The notes under the pieces are model-generated. The model did no database searches, had not been told where the DNA came from, and worked only from the letters and a program-made list of their open reading frames with translations. Positions 1 to 5,894 of a stretch of DNA of 14,226 nt are shown one piece after another. The number at the start of each line of letters is the position of its first letter. Within the stretch, counting starts at the first letter, position 1. Source of the stretch: Clostridia bacterium (lineage in GTDB: Bacteria; Bacillota_A; Clostridia; Oscillospirales; CAG-272); NCBI GenBank assembly GCA_017462145.1, contig JAFTRT010000040.1, forward strand, positions 1-14,226, in the 5' to 3' direction. A program made the position numbers and the translations under genes.

Positions 1-2
1 GC

Positions 3-1478
3 TACGGTGCAGGTATCGGTAGTGGCTATAATACGCACTGTAAGAGCCACGGTGATGTTTCCAGAACGACCATTCAGATTACAGGTACAGCGGATAACAC
101 GATCACGGCTGTGGGTGGTACCTACGCTGCCGGTATTGGTACGGGTTACCATGTAGCCGATCTTGCCGGTGAGATTAAGGGTGATTTGACCATCAACGCT
201 ACCTCCGGTACCAAGCTCTACAAGGATACCTACACGTTGGCACAAGATATCGGTTTTGGTGTGGTAGATCCTGCAAGGGAAGCCAAGGATAATGACAGTT
301 TCATCGTTTACAAGGGGGTAACGATTGCCATTCCCACCGTGCCGACTCGAGTGAGTGCGGACAACATCGGTAGCATTGATTTCGCTCAAGAAAACAAGGA
401 GTTTGTTTTGAGCGGTGAATTTGCCGATGCCATTGCGATTGAAAAGGTCGGCAACGGAAGCACCTTAACCTTTGATCATGTGACGGCTCCTTCTGTTACC
501 CTGAACGGAAAGGTTACTCTTGTGGGTGATAATACGTTGTCCTGCGGTTTGACTGCTTACGGTACCAAAGAGACCCCTGTTGAACTTACGATTTCCAACG
601 CAAACGTAGTTTTGGGTGGAAGCTTGAATGCAAGAATTACGGATGGAATCCAAGAAGGTAAGGCTGTTTTGACGATTGAAAACAGCACAGTTCAGTGTTC
701 TACCATTTTTGTAGGCGGCCACACCAACAATCAGCGGTTGGTGGAAACCGAGTTCTATGTGCGCAATAGCGTGATCGATTGCAACCAGTACAACGGTAGC
801 AATGCCGGTTCTGTCATCGCAGTTTGGGGACAGGATGCTGTCACAGCAGAGGTCACCGACAGTGAGATCTATACCTACAACAAGGGTTGGCACGGTTCTG
901 AGGATAATAACGGTAACGCTATCACCTTCCAAGGCGGTGGAACAATCAATGTTGATATTGTTCGCTCCAATATGCACATGTATGGTCCTCGAAGCATTGT
1001 CTATGCCAGAAGCTACGGCGGAACTGCCACTGTTGATTTCAACATGGAGGATTCTTTCCTGTGGGTTGTAACCAAGTCCAATCATCAGGATACTACGCTT
1101 CCCATTTGGGGCGTAGAAGAATCTGATATCGTCGATAGCGTCCTGATTTTTGTTAAGGGTGCGTACAAAACCGATACGGTTGTAAGCAGTTGGGTTTACG
1201 GAAATCCCGAACTGAACGGTACCTATGCTGTGATTGAACAGGCCGGCTGGGATGCTTCTCTTGCTTTGGGAGACGGCCAAACGGTAACGGTTCAGGCAGA
1301 TGCAGATTTCTCCGTCTATGATGGAGCCGGTGTTGTGAACTTTGTTCTGACCGGAAGCGCAAGTGTGATCGTTGAGGAGGGGGCAAGCCTAACCAATATC
1401 GGTGTGGTTGCCGCCGACGGATATACACTGGTTACCAATACAGTGAACGGTGATACGGTTTATACGGTCACTCAGTAA
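3..1478 (+). CDS. Repetitive beta-helix-like surface/secreted protein, C-terminal part (5' end outside window)
   Basis: The frame is open from base 3 with no stop until TAA at 1476-1478 (491 residues visible), so the gene starts upstream of the window. The first 60 residues contain two copies of a Gly-rich unit, YGAGIGSGY and TYAAGIGTGY, about 40 residues apart. This GAGIG-type repeat is common in large secreted or cell-wall proteins of gut Clostridia. The rest is rich in Thr, Val, Asn and Gly with short alternating hydrophobic strands, as in right-handed beta-helix or adhesin-like stalks. Only three Cys residues (in CGL, QCS and DCN contexts) follow the repeats. No LPXTG motif, SLH domain, membrane segment or dockerin is seen before the C-terminal end VYTVTQ, so any anchor would have to lie in the missing N-terminal part. 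An enzymatic role cannot be supported. It is followed 6 nt later by a strong terminator and faces spoIIR convergently. The frame is certain; the function is inferred from repeat style. Confidence 0.8.
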   Translation, partial: YGAGIGSGYNTHCKSHGDVSRTTIQITGTADNTITAVGGTYAAGIGTGYHVADLAGEIKGDLTINATSGTKLYKDTYTLAQDIGFGVVDPAREAKDNDSFIVYKGVTIAIPTVPTRVSADNIGSIDFAQENKEFVLSGEFADAIAIEKVGNGSTLTFDHVTAPSVTLNGKVTLVGDNTLSCGLTAYGTKETPVELTISNANVVLGGSLNARITDGIQEGKAVLTIENSTVQCSTIFVGGHTNNQRLVETEFYVRNSVIDCNQYNGSNAGSVIAVWGQDAVTAEVTDSEIYTYNKGWHGSEDNNGNAITFQGGGTINVDIVRSNMHMYGPRSIVYARSYGGTATVDFNMEDSFLWVVTKSNHQDTTLPIWGVEESDIVDSVLIFVKGAYKTDTVVSSWVYGNPELNGTYAVIEQAGWDASLALGDGQTVTVQADADFSVYDGAGVVNFVLTGSASVIVEEGASLTNIGVVAADGYTLVTNTVNGDTVYTVTQ

Positions 1479-1484
1479 CGTAAC

Positions 1485-1517
1485 AAAGCGGATACGGCAT
1501 AGCCGTATCCGCTTTTT
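1485..1517 (+). terminator. Intrinsic terminator of the surface-protein gene
   Basis: Perfect 14-bp stem: AAAGCGGATACGGC (1485-1498) pairs with GCCGTATCCGCTTT (1502-1515) across a 3-nt loop, and the T run continues to 1517. It starts 6 nt after the stop of the + strand gene. It also lies just beyond the spoIIR stop (1521) on the minus strand, but there the T run is only three bases, so it should work best for the + strand and perhaps weakly for both. Confidence 0.9.
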
Positions 1518-1520
1518 GCA

Positions 1521-2135
1521 TTATCCTGCCCATTGCTTCAAAATTTCCAACGCTTTGAAGCGGATGCGATAGGCAGGTTCATCGGTCTCGGTGATGATCT
1601 TGTACTGATCCTCGGTCAATCCAACAGAAATAAAGGCATCCTCACCGTCCGTTCCGTTCTCCGAAACGGCGGCGGACATACAGAGGGGTGGAAAGAGAAC
1701 GCACCACCAGTTTTGCCCCTCGCCCTCACCGATCACGACCCGTAACGACACGTAGCTTCCCGCAGGAAAGGCCATACTCTCATAGGTTCGTGTGGGATAT
1801 TCCTCCTCGCCGAGAGAAAGGGTAACGGTGTCTTGGCATCCCGCTTTTCGCAAGGTTTCCTCCGCAATACGAAGGATGGCTTCACGGTTGGCTTCCACGG
1901 CGGCCATGGCTTCTTCCTTGGTGTTGCAAGAGGCGAACAGTACGGAGGTTTCCTTCAAAATCGCATCTCGTACGGCCAGTTTTAAGGCTTGATCCTCCTC
2001 GCTGTCGGAATTGGCAAGCACGTGAAGGCGAAGAACCGTTTCGTAAATTTCGGCTTCGCCGTGAACGGGGAGCACTCCCAAAATGACAATGAGAAGTGCC
2101 AGGGTCAACAGCATCCAAGCTATGTTTCGTACCAT
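1521..2135 (-). CDS. spoIIR: Stage II sporulation protein R (SpoIIR)
   Basis: A 204-residue protein with an N-terminal hydrophobic segment (about residues 5-24) that fits a signal peptide or membrane anchor. Two family hallmarks are visible: RLHVLANSDSEEDQALKL at residues 36-53 and GEGQNWWCVLFPPLC at 138-152. In known systems SpoIIR is made in the forespore under sigma-F. It crosses into the intermembrane space and activates the SpoIIGA protease, which processes pro-sigma-E in the mother cell. Its length is close to the Bacillus protein (about 220). ATG at 2135 is preceded by a good ribosome binding site, AAAGGAG (2143-2149), 7 nt upstream. That site is buried in a hairpin with the sequence upstream (2136-2195), and a sigma-F-like promoter candidate lies at 2170-2199. 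It is the last gene of a leftward row, but the hairpin suggests it is transcribed separately. Identification is firm; the regulatory reading is inference. Confidence 0.95.
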   Translation of the reverse strand: MVRNIAWMLLTLALLIVILGVLPVHGEAEIYETVLRLHVLANSDSEEDQALKLAVRDAILKETSVLFASCNTKEEAMAAVEANREAILRIAEETLRKAGCQDTVTLSLGEEEYPTRTYESMAFPAGSYVSLRVVIGEGEGQNWWCVLFPPLCMSAAVSENGTDGEDAFISVGLTEDQYKIITETDEPAYRIRFKALEILKQWAG

Positions 2136-2195
2136 AAAAAAGCTCCTTTCGGAAATGATGTGATACTGTAAGCATCGACCCGAAAGGAGTTTTTT
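2136..2195 (-). promoter_or_regulatory. Terminator-like hairpin that sequesters the spoIIR ribosome binding site
   Basis: On the minus strand CTCCTTTCGG (2189-2180) pairs perfectly over 10 bp with CCGAAAGGAG (2152-2143). Six further A-U pairs (2195-2190 with 2141-2136) extend it past one bulged C at 2142. The loop is 27 nt, within which GATG and CATC can pair. The descending arm contains the whole AAAGGAG of spoIIR and is followed by six U residues directly before the ATG. In transcripts reading through from the CPBP gene it could act as a terminator, an RBS mask, or both. The pairing is seen directly; the function is inferred. Confidence 0.65.
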
Positions 2196-2199
2196 ATGC
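2170..2199 (-). promoter_or_regulatory. Candidate sigma-F-type promoter of spoIIR
   Basis: On the minus strand GCATA (2199-2195) is followed after exactly 15 nt by GTCGATGCTT (2179-2170). The forespore sigma-F pattern is roughly GYWTA, 15 nt, GGNRANANTW. The -35-like box matches fully and the -10-like box matches at most informative positions but has T for the second G and G for an expected A. spoIIR is a known sigma-F target, which raises the prior. Transcription would start near 2160-2164, inside the loop of the hairpin, so the transcript would lack the masking arm. This is a short degenerate motif, so confidence is limited. Confidence 0.35.
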
Positions 2200-2231
2200 A
2201 GATTTTTAATTGTTGATTTTGGAATATGATG

Positions 2232-3239
2232 CTAAAAAACAGAAATCAGCAGAGCCAGCACGTAAACCGCAAAGCAGGCAATGGTGGTGGGCTCCTTTGC
2301 CACCTGCAGTACGGCACGAAACAGCTCGGCAGGTCCTGCATGGACAGGCTTTCGGTAATCGGCTGACATGGCCGCATACAGATATTGGCGGTAAAGCCTT
2401 GCCGCCATACTGCAAAAGATGGCAGCAGCTCCCAAGAAACAAACGGTGACCAGAATCAAAAACAGGGTTTTACTGCCTGTGATCCGATACAGCGTATTCA
2501 TATAGGGCTGTCCGAACAGGCCGAATAGATTATAAAGGAAATGGGCAATCACCGCTCCCCAGACCGAACGACAGGCATACATGGTTAGTGCCAAAATCAT
2601 ACCCGAAAACAGATAAACGGGAAGATTTTGCAAGCTGAAATGGAGTATGGTGAAGAACAGGGAGGAGAGTAAGACAGCCTTGGGAACGCCGCCCCGTTCA
2701 TATTCAAAGCACAAGATTCCCCGATAAACAAATTCCTCGCACAGGGCAGGGAGAACCGCATAGGCCAAAACCAGATAAATCTTGTTGGATACCGTGCCCG
2801 TGCTTTTGGCAATAAAGGTATCCTCATACAGAGAAAAGCTACCGGCCAGGGAGTCCATGCCGCCAAACAGCAAGCTGAGAAGCAGACTGCCCGACATCAG
2901 CATCAGTGCGGCGGATAGGATCAGAGGGATCGAGCTCAGCCTTTTGGGCGGCGCCAAACGAAGCCCTTTCATATAACGGTCACCCGAGAAGATACACCAA
3001 ACGGCACCGGGGAGCAGAAAGATCATCATTTGCAAAAGGATCACACTAAAGTATTGATTGTCTCTTGTCAGTAGAGTTACGTCGATGATCTTGGATGCCA
3101 ACAGCAGGAAATAGGTTGCCAGCACCAAAACAGAGGGTGTCAGTTGAATGATGCGATCCCGCTTGGGTTTGCGAGGGCGTTTTTCTTTGGTTGCGGTATC
3201 GGTTTGATCCGCCGCTTGTTGGAACGGGGCATCAGCCAT
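2232..3239 (-). CDS. CPBP family intramembrane metalloprotease
   Basis: A 335-residue polytopic membrane protein. After a basic, hydrophilic N-terminus (about 1-32) come several hydrophobic segments. The CPBP (CAAX protease and bacteriocin-processing, Abi) motifs are complete: EEFVYR with E168, E169 and R173; FFTILH ending at H200; and H233 with N237 in AHFLYN. These residues form the presumed metal and catalytic site of the Rce1-like fold. Known relatives process prenylated proteins or peptide pheromones, provide bacteriocin self-immunity, or have unknown targets; no substrate can be named here. Near residues 275-335 lies a further hydrophobic stretch and a hydrophobic C-terminus (CFAVYVLALLISVF). 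The start overlaps the end of the upstream cyclo-ligase gene by 8 bp, with AGGAGGT at 3251-3257, so translation is probably coupled. No precursor peptide or lantibiotic gene is visible nearby. Confidence 0.9.
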   Translation of the reverse strand: MADAPFQQAADQTDTATKEKRPRKPKRDRIIQLTPSVLVLATYFLLLASKIIDVTLLTRDNQYFSVILLQMMIFLLPGAVWCIFSGDRYMKGLRLAPPKRLSSIPLILSAALMLMSGSLLLSLLFGGMDSLAGSFSLYEDTFIAKSTGTVSNKIYLVLAYAVLPALCEEFVYRGILCFEYERGGVPKAVLLSSLFFTILHFSLQNLPVYLFSGMILALTMYACRSVWGAVIAHFLYNLFGLFGQPYMNTLYRITGSKTLFLILVTVCFLGAAAIFCSMAARLYRQYLYAAMSADYRKPVHAGPAELFRAVLQVAKEPTTIACFAVYVLALLISVF

Positions 3240-3816
3240 GGACCCTTCGCACCTCCTTTTCGGTTACGATCCACTCAACCCGTTGGTCGGTGGGCTCTTT
3301 TGGCAAAGTTTCTAATAGGAGCGTGCTGTAAACGGCTCCCATGGATATACCGGAAAAATGCGGTAAAAAACGGTCGTAGTAACCCTTCCCGTAGCCGATC
3401 CGAAAGCCGGAGCGATCATAAGCCAGGGCAGGGACGATACAGAGGGAACATTGGGTTTGTTGTGGGAGAAGCTCTTGGCATCCCTCCCTTGGCTCAACGA
3501 TTCCAAAGGCACCCACTGTCAACTCTGAGAGCGAGTGAACCAAATAGAATCGAAGGGTGCAGGTGTCGGTCTGACAACGGGGAAAAGCCACTTGCTTCTG
3601 TTGACGAAATGCCGCTTCGGCTACCGACAGCAGATTGGGTTCGCTCTGAATGGGAGCGTACAGAAGAATCGTGTCTGCCGCCAAAAAGGCGGACAAGGAG
3701 ACAATACGGTGTCCAAGCACCCGATCCATCGCTCCTCGGTCTTGTAAAGAAATACCGTTGCGAATGGCGGTACAATGGGCTCGGAGTCTTTTCTTTTCGT
3801 TGAGGAGTGTGTGCAT
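3232..3816 (-). CDS. 5-formyltetrahydrofolate cyclo-ligase
   Basis: This enzyme uses ATP to convert 5-formyl-THF to 5,10-methenyl-THF, returning a storage and inhibitory folate to the one-carbon pool in the cytoplasm. With ATG at 3816 the protein has 194 residues, a normal length. The N-terminus has the basic NEKKRLR stretch, which in this family contacts phosphate. GIVEP lies at about 105-109, and the family signature GFRIGYGKGYYDRFL at 137-151 forms the nucleotide and substrate site. A TTG 12 nt further upstream (3828) would add four residues inside the DJ-1 gene. I prefer the ATG because it begins one base after the DJ-1 stop (TGATATG), a typical stop-restart junction, although neither start has a strong ribosome binding site. 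The end overlaps the CPBP start by 8 bp. It is part of the hisS operon. The symbol varies between species (fthC, yqgN, ygfA), so none is given. Confidence 0.94.
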   Translation of the reverse strand: MHTLLNEKKRLRAHCTAIRNGISLQDRGAMDRVLGHRIVSLSAFLAADTILLYAPIQSEPNLLSVAEAAFRQQKQVAFPRCQTDTCTLRFYLVHSLSELTVGAFGIVEPREGCQELLPQQTQCSLCIVPALAYDRSGFRIGYGKGYYDRFLPHFSGISMGAVYSTLLLETLPKEPTDQRVEWIVTEKEVRRVHG

Positions 3817-3817
3817 A

Positions 3818-4360
3818 TCAGTCTGCAATCACGGCAGAACGCAACGCACAAGCCTTTTCCTCACCGCAAAGCAAGGTAACCAACGTCAGTCCCATTTCCA
3901 ACGCAACACCCATGCCGGCGGCTGTGATCACGTTGCCGTCCACCACAATTTTTTTCGTAGAAACGGTAGCTCCCGTAAGACGGTCCTCAAAGCCGGGGTA
4001 GCAAATGGCTTCTTTTCCTTGCAAAAGCCCCATATCCCCGAGAATCGACGGAGCAGCACAGATGGCAGCCAAATAGCGGCCGCCTTGCCAAGCGTGGAGA
4101 ATGCAGGAACGGACGGTCTCGCTTTCACCCAAATGGAGCGTTCCGGGCATCCCTCCGGGCAAAAAGATCATTTCGGCATCGCAGATGGGATCCAGTTCGT
4201 GATCTGCTACGTCAGCTCGCACGCAAATACCGTGCGCACCTGTGATATCACGGCCGCCAATGCCAACCGTGACTACCTCCAGACCTGCTCTGCGGAGCAG
4301 ATCCAGTGGGCAGAGAGCCTCCACCTCTTCAAAGCCTTGGGCCAAAAACATGACGATCAT
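3818..4360 (-). CDS. DJ-1/PfpI family protein (YajL/ThiJ-like)
   Basis: A 180-residue single-domain protein of the class I glutamine amidotransferase-like fold. The reactive cysteine is C101 in AAICAAPSIL (the nucleophile elbow, equivalent to Cys106 of human DJ-1). The acidic partner is E14 in GFEEVEA (equivalent to Glu18). FLPGGMPG at 66-73 supplies the backbone oxyanion region. Family members act as oxidative or carbonyl-stress proteins, with proposed glyoxalase, deglycase or chaperone activity, and the true activity is debated. The histidine used in some members is not evident near CYPGFED. ATG at 4360 has AAAGGAGA (about 4367-4374) 6-7 nt upstream and lies 18 nt from the hisS stop. Its stop is one base before the preferred cyclo-ligase start, so the gene sits inside a compact hisS-led operon. 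Confidence 0.92.
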   Translation of the reverse strand: MIVMFLAQGFEEVEALCPLDLLRRAGLEVVTVGIGGRDITGAHGICVRADVADHELDPICDAEMIFLPGGMPGTLHLGESETVRSCILHAWQGGRYLAAICAAPSILGDMGLLQGKEAICYPGFEDRLTGATVSTKKIVVDGNVITAAGMGVALEMGLTLVTLLCGEEKACALRSAVIAD

Positions 4361-4378
4361 AGAACGTCTCCTTTGTTG

Positions 4379-5689
4379 TTACAGGGTTGTGCCGCCGAGA
4401 AAGGCAGACAGCTTGTCCAATGCCACCTCGGTTTCCTCACGGGTTTCCAAATTCTTTACCTTGACAATTCCTGCTTCCAGCTCGCTTCCGCCCATGATCA
4501 AGATGTGGGTAAAGTTCCCCTTGACAGCGTAGTCGATCTGTTTACCGAATTTTTTCGTACCCAGATACAGGGACGAAACGATGCCGTCGTTGCGGAGAGC
4601 GGCTACCAGCTCCAAATATTTTTCGTATGGAACGTCGGCAAAACGAGTGATCAGTGCCTTAACACCGGTCTTGGTCAGATCGGGCACCAACTTGTGAGTG
4701 ACCAAGAAATTCTCCAGCGTTACATCGCCAAAGCCGAAGCCAACGCCCGTGATATTGGTGTTCTTTACAAAGAGACCAACCAAGTTATCATACCGTCCGC
4801 CGCCAAACATAGCACGGTTGTTTTCGGGAGCTTCGTCAAAGACCTCAAACACCGTTCCCGTATAATAATCCAAGCCCCGGATGATACCGAAGTCAAAGAC
4901 ACAGTAACGGGTCATATCGGCTTTTTCCAATGCGCCGAACAGCTCCAACAGCTCCTTGGCACCCTGAGAATCGGGACAAAGAGCGGCAGCCTCTGCCACG
5001 TTCATACCGTACAGTGCATCGATCCGGGCGATCTGCTCGTCTCCCAGACCAAGCTCCTTCATAGCTGCTTCGTACGCAGGGCGGGGAATTTTATTCTTTC
5101 GGTCCACAACTTTGGAGACCTTGCGGCTTCCTTCTGCATCGGTTCCCGCAATGGAGGCGATGACATCATTAAAGAAGCGGCGGTTGTTAATGTGAACCTT
5201 AAACATGCTTTCGTCAGCATTGAATGCCTTCATCAGCAAAATAGCGGTGGAAATGACCTCCATATCCGCTTCATAGGTATCGCAACCGAAAATATCCACG
5301 TTGACCTGCCAGTGCTCACGCAAGCGACCTCTTTGGGGATTTTCGTAGCGGTACAGGTTGGGGATGGAGAACCACTTGAGGGGGAAATTCAACTCATTGA
5401 TCTTGGCGGCAACCAAGCGAGCAACCGTGGGGGTCATTTCGGGACGGACTGCCAGATCTCTGCCTCCTCGGTCGGTAAAGTGATAGGTCTGCTCGTTGGC
5501 GATCTCTTCGCCGCTCTTGGCAATATACATTTCCAAAGATTCCAACATGGGGCCGTTGTATTCCTCGTAGGCTGCCAACGCCAAGGCCTCTCGGATCTTG
5601 CCGAAAAACCAGTTCCGCAGACGCATATCCTCGGGGTAAAAGTCACGGGTTCCCTTGTAGGGCTTGGTAGAAAGAAGCTGTGCACACAT
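4379..5689 (-). CDS. hisS: Histidine--tRNA ligase
   Basis: Class II aminoacyl-tRNA synthetase that charges tRNA-His with histidine using ATP; cytoplasmic dimer. With ATG at 5689 it has 436 residues. Visible signatures are KGTRDFYP near the N-terminus (12-19), RPEMTP at 82-87, the motif 2 region with FSIPNLYRYENPQRGR at 107-122, the histidine-specific RGLDYYTG at 271-278 with the catalytic Arg271, and motif 3 GGGRYDNL with GVGFGFG at 297-321. The C-terminal anticodon-binding domain (about 345-436) follows. The frame stays open to 5803, but those 38 extra residues include the promoter and are rejected. The chosen start has AAAGGA at 5700-5705, 10 nt upstream. The leader is only about 45 nt, so there is no room for a T-box, unlike many aminoacyl-tRNA synthetase genes of Firmicutes. 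It is the first gene of an operon with the DJ-1, cyclo-ligase and CPBP genes. Confidence 0.97.
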   Translation of the reverse strand: MCAQLLSTKPYKGTRDFYPEDMRLRNWFFGKIREALALAAYEEYNGPMLESLEMYIAKSGEEIANEQTYHFTDRGGRDLAVRPEMTPTVARLVAAKINELNFPLKWFSIPNLYRYENPQRGRLREHWQVNVDIFGCDTYEADMEVISTAILLMKAFNADESMFKVHINNRRFFNDVIASIAGTDAEGSRKVSKVVDRKNKIPRPAYEAAMKELGLGDEQIARIDALYGMNVAEAAALCPDSQGAKELLELFGALEKADMTRYCVFDFGIIRGLDYYTGTVFEVFDEAPENNRAMFGGGRYDNLVGLFVKNTNITGVGFGFGDVTLENFLVTHKLVPDLTKTGVKALITRFADVPYEKYLELVAALRNDGIVSSLYLGTKKFGKQIDYAVKGNFTHILIMGGSELEAGIVKVKNLETREETEVALDKLSAFLGGTTL

Positions 5690-5740
5690 AGATTTTGGAT
5701 CCTTTCCATGCAAAACATGCAGATTTTTAAGATACATAAT

Positions 5741-5769
5741 ATTATAGCATATATTTTTTTCTTTGTCAA
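5741..5769 (-). promoter_or_regulatory. Consensus sigma-A promoter of the hisS operon
   Basis: On the minus strand TTGACA (5769-5764) and TATAAT (5746-5741) are both perfect and separated by exactly 17 nt. A TGC just before the -10 box gives an extended -10. Transcription should start near 5733-5735, about 45 nt before the hisS ATG. A promoter this close to ideal suggests strong constitutive expression. Confidence 0.92.
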
Positions 5770-5835
5770 TCGTATAATCAAAAGGGAAGGCACGAAACAG
5801 CAAGATTTTACATGGCTTCGCACCCCCTTCTATTC

Positions 5836-5876
5836 AAAAAGCTCTTGCCCGATCCAAGTCAGGCAAGAGCTTTTTT
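5836..5876 (-). terminator. Bidirectional intrinsic terminator after the CorC/AI-2E operon
   Basis: AAAAAGCTCTTGCC (5836-5849) pairs perfectly with GGCAAGAGCTTTTT (5862-5875) across a 12-nt loop. There is a T run on both strands (six T on +, five on -). It begins about 20 nt after the stop of the second CorC-like gene on the minus strand and insulates that operon from the hisS promoter. Confidence 0.9.
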
Positions 5877-5894
5877 ACATGTTTGCTTTTTCGA

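Noticed and set aside
465..1280. A 271-residue minus-strand open frame inside the surface-protein gene.
   Set aside because: It is a shadow of the repetitive + strand frame, without a ribosome binding site, promoter or family signature.
2196..2216. A six-codon + strand ORF (MQIFNC) with an AAAGGAG box 6 nt upstream.
   Set aside because: The ribosome binding site is simply the complement produced by the palindromic spoIIR hairpin. There is no promoter and no downstream gene on that strand.
2232..3239. CPBP protease as part of a bacteriocin or defence system.
   Set aside because: No precursor peptide, ABC exporter, modification enzyme or restriction/defence gene lies nearby; the gene is embedded in a housekeeping operon.
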